NCBI GenBank assembly: GCA_022592435.1
Contig: JABYQS010000740.1
Location: forward strand, 1 to 14,357
DNA: 14,357 bases
Reading direction: 5' to 3'
Source: Cerioporus squamosus
Taxonomy: Eukaryota > Basidiomycota > Agaricomycetes > Polyporales > Polyporaceae
Shown here piece by piece: positions 7,464 to 14,357 of this stretch. The notes under the pieces are model-generated. The model had not been told where the DNA came from and did not search any database. It saw nothing but the letters and a program-made list of their open reading frames with translations. Made by a program: the position numbers and the translations under genes. The stretch's first letter is position 1, and every line of letters begins with the position of its first letter.

Positions 7464-9283
7464 AACTGTCTGTTCATTCGTTTCGAATCTAGATTACGTG
7501 CATCACTGTCCTACGCCACGCTACGTCGCGGGAAGCTGGGCCAGTACATCCAATAGTTCGACGACCTGTCTGCTGACCTCCTCACGCATAGTCGGTTCTC
7601 ATCGTGACTCGGGACAAGCGAGCGGTACCTGTCGACGGTCCACTGCACGAACGTGCACCGGCACGCGCAGGCACCTTTTCGACGGCCCCGCAGCGCTGCC
7701 CAGAGCACACGCCGCAGCCCGAACTCGTTCGCCGTCGTCTCAGCCACCCCACCCACCAACTACGGCCAAGCCTGCCCTCTCCCGGTTCCCGACGTCTCAT
7801 CCGGCTCCATGCATCGCGGTCGGGAGATGCGCCCCGTCTGTTTTCTCACACAGCGCACACAGAACCTCGCACAACCCCTCGGACTCGCTCGGTCAGTCCC
7901 TCGACTACGACTCGGACACTGGTAGCCGGGTCACTACAGTACTCGGACGCGGCTACGGCTCCGCGACGTCGCCTGCGGCGACGAGACACAAGCACTCGGT
8001 ACGCCCACCGCGTTTGCGATCCCGTGGACGCCGTGAGCGTGAGCACGCATCCGGGAGAGCAAGTCAGTACTATGCAAGCACCCGCCGGGCCGTCGTTCGC
8101 GAGCTGACTTGCCGGATGGACCCCTACTTTGGGGTGAGTACATGCAGTCGACGCACATAGGAAGGTATGCTCACCCGCGCGAGCTGACATCCCTCCAGCG
8201 CGATCCTTGTTCGCACATGAACGCCGTCCCGAGCACTCGGGCTTCGACCGTCGCTGCGGTTGTCGTCTTCCAAGGCGAGTTCGCATACACGCAGGCGAGC
8301 ATGGCCGGTGAACGACTTACCTGAAGAGCGGACGTCTATTCACGACGCCGATTGCGTCCAAGTCTCGCGTGATCTGGGACGAGCGTCAGCGTGCACTCGA
8401 CGAGGTGCCGGACAGAAGCCGAAGGACGTACCGAGAGACAGGGCCTCGGACGCGCCCGCAAATGTCGGGAACGCCGTTCCTCCCCGTCCGCATCCGAGCA
8501 TGCGGGCTTTGATCGCTGCGGCGCACCAGGACCCTGAGGTAAGTTCGCGTCCATGCAAGCGACGATGAACGGTGAGCGACTCACCTGTGCAGCGGACGTC
8601 ACTGGTCCTCGAAGCCCGCCGGCGATGCGTCCGAGTCTCGCGCGGCCTGGGACGGGTGTTAGCATCCATGCAACCTCGACGATGGGCAGGAGAGAAGACG
8701 GTACGTAGAAGCCAGTTCCGGACGCGTCTGCCGATGCGCGCAAGGTATGTCAGCCGGCGATACGCGCAGACCGAGCTGGAGATCGCACGTGCTCACCTGA
8801 TGTCGGTACAGAGGTACGTCCCCAGCGGCCGGTGTCGGTCCTGCGGATCCGGGAGTGTCAGCGCGACGAAGACACGACGGCCAGCATGCATACCTCGCCC
8901 ATGCAGCGCTTCAAGCATCGTCGAAGCCGGGAGAGAGGGAGAAGCCTGGACTTGGAGGTGAGCAGGACGCACAGGCCGCCGGGAGACGAACGGGATACCG
9001 TAAGTAATGCTCATCGCAGTGGCACGCAGGGCATCGTCCTGGAAGAACGAACATCAGCGTCGTGCTACGATGCCAGGCTACGGACCGCGAACTTACCTGT
9101 TGTGTCGCTGTCTTGCCACACGACGCACGAGCTACCTGCCAGACGGATCTTCTCAGTGCCCTGGATGGCTCGAAGCGCGAGACTCGGGAGCACACTTACC
9201 CCTGCCACTGCATCGTACGTCGATATCCGAGCTGCAGCGCGTCGCGGCAGAGCCCGAACCAGGAGCCGGGAGCCTGGAGATGA
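7464..9283 (+). CDS. Candidate multi-exon continuation or second gene, unknown family
   Basis: Exons about 7464-8133, 8199-8274, 8327-8538, 8593-8700, 8814-8957 and 9020-9283 (TGA) stay in one frame when joined. Intron donors are GTGAGT (8134), GCGAGT (8275, a GC-AG intron), GTAAGT (8539), GTACGT (8701) and GTGAGC (8958). CTGAC, CTTAC, CTCAC, CTCAC and CTCAT sit before the acceptors. The 8701-8813 intron (113 nt) is the least certain; a GTATGT donor at 8745 is an alternative. No start ATG is evident in the first exon, so it may be spliced from the 6214-7394 chain; an AG acceptor in TCGAATCTAG near 7492 is possible. The product is Arg/Ser/Thr/Pro-rich, turning Cys-rich at the end (ELTCCVAVLPHDARATCQTD). 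Two neighbouring exons are homologous repeats. I recognise no family. Confidence reflects the frame consistency only. Confidence 0.3.
8273..8700 (+). repeat. Tandem duplication of an intron-plus-exon block, period 264 bp
   Basis: The 50-bp blocks 8273-8322 and 8537-8586 align without gaps at roughly three quarters identity, with the shared core AGTTCGC and CGGTGARCGACTYACCT. The homology continues into the following exons: GCGGACGTC, then TGCGTCC, AGTCTCGCG and CTGGGACG in register over 78 nt. At protein level RTS, CVxVSRxLGR and AGxK recur in the same frame. Confidence 0.7.
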
Positions 9284-9476
9284 GAGGTGGGGGGAGGGCA
9301 GACGGGGACATGACGCCTCACCCGCGCCTCTCTCAGCCTAAGTACGTCGGGAGCAGGGCCCCGGGTCCGTGCGCCCGCGTGCGTTGTTTGGTGACCGTGT
9401 CTGCGTCCGAGGAAGTGCGGGTCTACGCGTCGGCGGTGTTGCAGGGCATTCTCGGCCAGCGGTGGTGGCGGACAGT

Positions 9477-9495
9477 GAGTACGTACTACGTACTC
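9477..9495. repeat. Perfect 19-nt palindrome
   Basis: GAGTACGTA and its reverse complement TACGTACTC are separated by one C. It lies at a donor-like GTGAGT just after a GGACA exon-like end, so it may be part of a splice signal, a hairpin, or a dyad-symmetric binding site. Confidence 0.8.
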
Positions 9496-9574
9496 TTGCA
9501 TGTTCGATCTCGGTCGGTTTCCTATCTCGTTGGCAGCTGACATCAGTCACGGCATGTGGGTCGGTAGACGTTGG

Positions 9575-9580
9575 AATAAA
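9575..9580 (+). terminator. AATAAA polyadenylation-like signal
   Basis: AATAAA lies about 290 nt downstream of the TGA that ends the plus-strand exon chain, at the point where base composition becomes more AT-rich. It would suit a transcript end, but a single hexamer is weak evidence in fungi. Confidence 0.25.
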
Positions 9581-10258
9581 TCTTGTACCTCTCTATCGCT
9601 GTGAGACTGAGATCATATGCCTTGAGCACAGTGTGTTGAGTGGCATGCACAGTCACTTCGAGGAGAGTAGGATGCTCTCAGGATCTGTGCGACAACTCGG
9701 AGTCGGTGGCATGGGAGGTTCGAGCAGAGGTGTATTAAGCTTCCGAGTCCGGTCTAACCCTGAGAGTCGCACTCACGGTATCCCGAGTAATTATCCTTGA
9801 ATGATCAATATTCGGGGGGACCCTTGATCAGGGCAGCGTATCCGACATCGGAACAAAGCTTGGGATGTCTGCAACCAGGTAGAGACATGACCTCGGAGCT
9901 GGTCCTGGAAGTACTAGACTTGCCACAGAAAGCGACAGTTTGAATATACGAGAGGACTGGCATAAGCATTCATGCGGACACAAAGGAGGTGGGGACTCTC
10001 TCGAACGGGCGGAAGGTTCAACCGGGAAAAACGAGTGTTTGAATTTGGGAGTGCCACATTCCGGATGAGAGGAGGCCCGGGCATGGGCTCCCACGAAGCC
10101 AGGTTTCATGTGGGCAGCGGCAGGCAAACAGGAACTTTGCAAGCATAATGGAATTCCTCCAACCGACATACAATTATCAAGCAAGCGTGTGCATACAAGA
10201 CCTTCAGTGTGTCTAGTAGGACACTTTACTGTGCGGCATCATATGAAGGATGATATGA

Positions 10259-10635
10259 GAAATACGGCAAGCGTGGCCATGGTACTTCAATGTCCCTTTT
10301 GGGAACCTCAGCGACATCCCCGGCGGCCAGCAGTCGCTCCACTCCATCCTCATCACCCTGAATGTTGGGATCCTGCGCTTCAAGCCTGTTGACAACGACT
10401 TTGCCGACCTCGCAACCCAAAAGCTGTCCTCCCCAGTGCGCCCATCACGCGGCCCGCGCCGTGGTGCTTCAGCCCATTCGGGACAGACCAGATCGGAACG
10501 AGCATGAAGAATGCATGCTTTAACAGCCGCAGGGAGCCGAGACGGCGTGTGAAGGATGGCCCGAAGACCCCGAAGATGGTGCTGGACTCAGACATTGAGG
10601 AGGACACTGAGGTCGAGAGTGATGTCGACGAGTAG
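10259..10635 (+). pseudogene. Frameshifted coding remnant with acidic C-terminus, unknown family
   Basis: Two overlapping plus-strand frames look protein-like. The first, from 10259, reads AWPWYFNVPFGNLSDIPGG, then QQSLHSILITLNVGILRF and KPVDNDFADLATQK. The second reads VLPSAPITRPAPWCFSPF, GTDQIGTSMKNACF, a basic RREPRRRVKDG and ends in an acidic tail LDSDIEEDTEVESDVDE with TAG at 10633-10635. They would be one frame if the AAAA at 10419-10422 had one more base. The basic-then-acidic end is typical of nuclear proteins, but I do not recognise the family. Upstream of 10259 the frame is closed by TGA (10256-10258) and no clear exon is found. Confidence 0.45.
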
Positions 10636-11874
10636 CAGTGGCGGATCTCTCTTGTGTCAGGCAGTGGACGAAGGAGCAAATGGGTGTTCATGCCAATCTA
10701 TTGGCCGCTGGTGCGGTTGTTGGCTTCCGATCTTGCGGTAGCGGGAGCTTCCGGTGCTGAGACGTTTCAACGGCGCTGTGCAGGCCATGCTACATAGGTA
10801 TACCAGTGTCTTGCTGTGTTGGTGCAGCAGCCGGCCAGCTGTTGCCCTGTAAGGCTGAATGCACCTTCCGGCCGATGACTGCATTGAAACTGACCGTGTA
10901 CGAACCTAGAAGCCAACCCTGCAGCCGTGCATATTCGGCTGCGACGACTGCGCGCAATGTCAGATTTAGCCGATTGTGCAAGACACGCACGACTGGTACA
11001 CACCCTGTAGAGTACTCCCTACCACACTTGTAAGCCTCTTGAGACTGCGGACGGTCGCTGTAAACAAGTCAGATATGGCTATCGCAGTTTCTGGTACCCG
11101 GAAAGCTGCTACTTACCTTCATAGGTTGCCCCAGAGAGAATACACTGGAAGCGACGCAACGCGTATGGGCCGATAAGCGTCAGGTACCACACTTGAATTG
11201 GGATGTCAGAGTGCCCTGGGAGAGCTAGGAATTTGCCGTCTCCGACACATGAATGTTCGCGTTAACCGGACCAGAGGCACTGCGTGTTGCACCCCTTCCT
11301 TCCTCCCACCACAGTGCATTCTGGCTTCGCCGTTGCCCTCTGGACTCTCCCGGCATCTGCGCGTCCTTTGGACTCCCCGGACGCAGACATAGCACTGCAG
11401 AAGACCGTGTTAGGTGAGGGCACTGCGTAGGGTTGCATACTTGCATCGGGCAGCACTGCACAGTGTTATGCACTGCTGCACTTGCCGTTCGCACTAGATG
11501 CATCATGCGACGCGCGAAGACACGATGGAGGTGTGGAGACCCGCACTGCTGTCCCGGGACCGCATCGGACGCGTTACGCGTCCGTCAACGTGTCCTGACC
11601 AGTTCTCCGAGGTGAGCATACTTCCAGCTCGATAGAATGCATCCTCGTACCGTTGCATGGCTGCCGGCCATGGTCAAAATCCTTGAGGCCCGAGCTTTTC
11701 ATCCTGCGAGCCTTCTGCTCGACCTCGATGTCAGGTAACGAGTCGTCAGCTCGTCCCCCACACTGCTGTAAGCCAAGGCTGGCACGATTTCTTTCGTCGT
11801 CCGGCACGCATTCTCGCGTTCCAGACGACATGCACGGACCCCGGAAGACCTCCATGGTACGAGATATGTCCTAG
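10636..11874. other. Region with no supported gene
   Basis: Open frames are short and in conflict. Isolated splice-like motifs occur (a minus-strand GTAAGT as ACTTACC near 11112, GAGGTGAGC near 11610, TCAGGTAACG near 11735), but I could not chain them in frame. No terminal repeats, transposase motifs or RNA genes were recognised. Confidence 0.35.
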
Positions 11875-11923
11875 AGGTACGTCAGAGGCTTCGCTGCCCA
11901 TATACGCTGCTGGCGACGTACCT
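11875..11923. repeat. 49-bp intron-like block with 9-bp inverted ends (copy A)
   Basis: It begins AGGTACGTC and ends GACGTACCT, a perfect 9-bp inverted repeat. Read on the plus strand it supplies a GTACGT donor and is followed by CTGAC branch-like sites and CGCCGCAG, as an intron would. On the minus strand it also begins AG|GTACGT. Its ends are shared with the block at 12184-12234. Confidence 0.65.
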
Positions 11924-12183
11924 GACGACCTGACTTCGCCGCAGGACCTCTCCAGACAAGCCCGCGCATCCGAGACAGCGCTGGGTAGGTATGTGGCCGA
12001 GGAGACTCTCGGCTTGATTCAGGCGAGTCAGTACGGCACTCTGCACATCTGCGAACGACTTTGTAGGCTTACCAAGTCGATGTCAGTTCGGTTCTCAGCG
12101 TGTCTCTGCACCGGTTCAATTCCAACGCTCTGGGCAGTTTATAGGTCTCCCGGGAGTCCTGCGTGACTGTCAAGCATGCTGTA

Positions 12184-12234
12184 AGGTACGTCAGAGGCGT
12201 CCAGGCTCTCGTGTCCTCGTCTGGCGACGTACCT
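12184..12234. repeat. 51-bp intron-like block with 9-bp inverted ends (copy B)
   Basis: It shares the first 15 bp (AGGTACGTCAGAGGC) and the last bases plus flank (CTGGCGACGTACCTGAC) with copy A 309 bp to the left, while the middle and the outer flanks differ. It is followed by CTGATCTGC and ACATCCAG, as an intron end would be. Confidence 0.65.
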
Positions 12235-12329
12235 GACAGCCTCAGCTGATCTGCAACATCCAGAGCTCTCGGTCCCGCTCCACGGCTTTCGAGGTGCTCG
12301 GGTACCTGAGAGCAAGAGGAAAGGCCCCG

Positions 12330-12377
12330 GGTAAGTCAGTGCAACATGCAGCACGTCGAGAGCAACACATACTTACC
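12330..12377. repeat. 48-bp intron-like block with 7-bp inverted ends
   Basis: It begins GGTAAGT and ends ACTTACC. On the plus strand this reads as a GTAAGT donor with a CTTAC branch site, then CAGTTCAACAG. The interior is unrelated to the other blocks. Confidence 0.5.
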
Positions 12378-13061
12378 AGTTCAACAGTCAACCTTCGCCC
12401 CGCGCCAGGTGCGTGTTGGTGGGCATCTAGCGGCCCGAAACGGACGTTGCTACCAGTTCAGCTCCGCAGGTGTCTGCGGATGGAAAGCGGCGAGCCTCCG
12501 CAGTGGTCTTCCCTCGGGCACGCGAGTATGTTGCCGGCTCTTCCGGGGCACCGAGCGCGATATCGGAGGTCTTCAAAGCGTGTATTCCAAGCTTCTGGGC
12601 GACGGAGGTCTGCTGCGGGAGAGTGAAGTCTTCAGCGGGCGCGCACAGCTCTCGGAACGGCGCAAGAGTTCTCAGGCATGTGGGCAACGAGATCTGCTAT
12701 GGGGCGTATACGAAGGCGGGAGAGCGCAATTTCCGGAACACGGTAACGCGCGCGGTAGTTGTATCATAGCGAGTCTCACCATGGCTCTCCTGTACGTCCG
12801 AGTGTCTGCTCAGTGACATTTCCTGTACAATCCCTGTAGCTCTGTAAACCACTCCCTGCTCCCGACCGCGCTCCCCACCCCCTCCCATCTCCCTACCGTG
12901 ATTCTGCTGAGTCCCGTCCTATTTCCGGTCGAGCTACTCCCCCACTGCGCGCCTCACTCCGCTGCGCCCACCCAGCCACGAGGCTACCAAACACCCACTC
13001 GGCTGCTCGCGGAGAACGAAATATATTCGCGTGCGCTATGTACACGGCGAGACAGTCCTTG
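12378..13061. other. Region without a supported gene up to the repeat junction
   Basis: A plus-strand frame stays open to TGA at 12814-12816 (156 codons from ATG 12346) but that ATG is inside an intron-like block and no family is recognised. From 12830 to 13000 the plus strand is C/T-rich. The minus strand from 13061 to 12893 is read as the tail of the truncated ETT1 copy. Confidence 0.35.
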
Positions 13062-13887
13062 CGCGCCTCGGCCATCTTCATGCTGTAAGTCACCTTCTCG
13101 TCCGCGAGGCAGACGAGCGTGCGGCCCCATACGATCGCCATACGCCAATCCTCGGTCGTGTCAAGGTTGGTGCCACCCACGCGACTGGGGAGGTTCTCGC
13201 CCGTCTCGAAGACGTCAAGCGCGGCGAGCCAGTACGTCGAGGGAGCGTCCGGCTCACCGGGGAGGACGATCGACGGGTCCTGCGCGACGAGGTTTCCGAT
13301 GAGGAAGAGGGCGATGCCGAAGATGGCGTGAAACGCGGTCGGGAGCTCCGTGTGTCTGTGACGGGTGTGAGCGCGATGAGGACCGTCACGGTCTATGCGC
13401 GAGGATGCGGGGACGCACCGATGAGAGACGGTCGTCGCGCGTCTGCGATGCCAGTGCGAAGAACCGGCGGAGTCAGCATCGGACCAATCGCGGTTGAGAC
13501 GTTCGTCCGTGGGTGTGATCGCATCTGGGGAGCGGCTCGTGCGGTGCACTGGCACGTCGGCATACACCACGGACGGGTCGGGGTGGTCGAGGAGGAAGCG
13601 GTGGCATTCGCGGATGACGGCGCGCAGGAGCGGGATCGCTTCGGGGATGTCTTCTGCTGGACGGGGGACATCAGTCATGGTGCGGTCTGGGTCGCGCCTG
13701 GTCGCGCCTGGTCGCGCTGGTCGCGCCTAGACGGGGACGCACCGTCGTAGCGCTCCGCGGCGCGGGCAAAGAGCTCCTTGAGGTTCTCCCAGTCCTCGTA
13801 GTCGGCGGAGCGCACGGCCTTGCCCTTGGAGGACGCGTCGGACGCGGTGGACGTGGAGGGTGCGCGGGAGATGGAGTCAGGAGACAT
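12893..13887 (-). pseudogene. Truncated second copy of ETT1 with an unrelated tail
   Basis: Exons 13887-13743, 13656-13419 and 13355-12893 mirror the full gene: introns of 86 and 63 nt keep the same donors, acceptors and phases. The spliced length is 846 nt, 281 residues plus stop. About 223 residues match ETT1 up to SMKMA; then KTQA is missing, EA is retained, and a 56-residue tail with no similarity to ETT1 ends GRDSAESR. Roughly 300 residues of ETT1, including the conserved C-terminal half, are lost. Coding differences from copy 1 are few: four that look synonymous, plus Met to Ile (FLIGNL) and Asn to His (VSHR). The promoter TATA box is retained, so it may be transcribed. Whether a protein is made is unknown. 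Confidence 0.7.
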
Positions 13888-14357
13888 GGCGTGGATAGCT
13901 AGGCGGACTGGCGGAAGAGGGATGCGTAGGGGCGCATTATATAGCAGATGGTCAGACAGCGGGGTGCACGAACCGCGACCGGATGTCGGGGACGATGTGA
14001 AGTCCGAGTCGGAGTCAAAGTGGCCAGAGAGGCGTCTGCGCTTGGAGGAGGCGGAGGAGGAGGACGGGCGTCGTCGACCTCGTCTTCGTCCTCGTGGGGG
14101 TGCACGGGGAGGTCCCTGTGGGAGCTCGCGGCCGAGGGCGATCGGAGATGGACGGAGGCTGGGGAGGCGCGCGAGAGGAGGCAGCTGATGGTGAGTGCCA
14201 GGAGGGGGAGACGGAGGAGGAGGACGACGATGCGCGCAGAAAGTCGGCTATGCGCTCGTGCGAAAGCATTCCTGATCGTCGGCCACGGGAACGACGGCGC
14301 GGCTTGGGTTGCGCGTGCCTGGTGCTGCCGCCAGAGACCGCGGGGCCGTTTGCGCGA
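13062..14357 (-). repeat. Direct repeat copy 2 (runs off the window)
   Basis: It matches 4391-5700 in the same orientation at an offset of 8657-8661 bp. The left edge lies inside the ETT1 third exon; the right edge is the window end, where the match is still perfect. It includes the ETT1 TATA box, the first two exons and the upstream region. Confidence 0.95.
13937..13943 (-). promoter_or_regulatory. TATA box of the truncated ETT1 copy
   Basis: TATATAA on the minus strand, at the same distance from the ATG (13887) as in the full copy. It suggests that the truncated copy has kept its core promoter. Confidence 0.45.

Larger units (their letters stand above)
9284..10258. other. Region with no supported gene
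   Basis: The 5' part (9284-9540) still has donor- and acceptor-like sequences, for example GTGGGG at 9293 and CTCTCAG near 9338, and could hold further exons of the plus-strand chain. From about 9540 the DNA becomes less GC-rich and AATAAA occurs at 9575-9580. The 118-codon minus-strand frame around 9828-10184 has no family resemblance. No repeats or RNA genes are seen. Confidence 0.35.

Noticed and set aside
9828..10184. 118-codon minus-strand frame
   Set aside because: No motif, unlikely composition for a conserved protein, and no splice or promoter context.
12346..12816. 156-codon plus-strand frame with an ATG
   Set aside because: The ATG lies inside an intron-like block, no upstream exon joins it in a stop-free frame, and no family is recognised. 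It may be part of an unmodelled exon, so it is mentioned only in the region entry.
5701..13061. A transposon inserted between the ETT1 copies
   Set aside because: No transposase, reverse transcriptase, integrase or long terminal repeat signature was recognised. The flanking direct repeats are ETT1 gene sequence, which fits tandem duplication better than an LTR element.

Overview
The window looks like nuclear DNA of a basidiomycete fungus, probably an agaricomycete. It is GC-rich. The genes that can be modelled are split by short introns of about 50-90 nt with GTRNGT donors, CTNAY-like branch points and AG acceptors, and the recognisable proteins belong to families common in mushroom-forming fungi. 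No rRNA, tRNA, CRISPR array or complete transposable element was seen.

Left part (1-3470). At the left edge is the C-terminal part of a two-exon plus-strand gene (78-590) that resembles the tail of the expanded fungal HNH-nuclease family. Converging on it is a four-exon minus-strand gene (2728-782) resembling the fungal OTT_1508-like deaminase family. Its three downstream exons splice cleanly in frame. The first exon carries two probable single-base frameshifts, a frame-breaking expansion of a 7-bp repeat and a CpG-type stop. Two predicted metal-ligand positions of the deaminase are also changed, so it is called a pseudogene.

Centre (3470-5800). The best gene is a three-exon minus-strand gene (5229-3473, 534 aa) of the ETT1/Nro1 family (enhancer of translation termination 1 / negative regulator of Ofd1). 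A TATATAA box lies about 50 bp upstream of its start codon.

Right part (5800-13069). This 7.2-kb stretch has no recognisable protein family, but it is not featureless. On the plus strand a chain of exons from 6214 to 9283 can be joined through consensus introns of 52-66 nt while keeping an open frame. It encodes an S/T/R/P-rich product of unknown family. One exon-plus-intron block is tandemly duplicated (period 264 bp). Farther right are a frameshifted coding remnant (10259-10635) and several intron-like blocks of about 50 bp whose ends are inverted repeats built on splice-donor sequence.

Right edge (13062-14357). A second copy of the ETT1 5' half, about 98-99% identical and in the same orientation, truncates the gene and adds an unrelated tail (281 aa predicted). 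The two copies are 8.66 kb apart as direct repeats, and the similarity runs off the window end. This fits a tandem duplication of an 8.66-kb unit with its junction inside ETT1 exon 3. Indels between the copies fall only in introns, in the upstream region and at the junction, which independently supports the exon model.

The genes do not form a known pathway cluster. The window is best described as one housekeeping-type gene (ETT1) beside decayed members of expanded fungal families and a duplicated region of unknown content.
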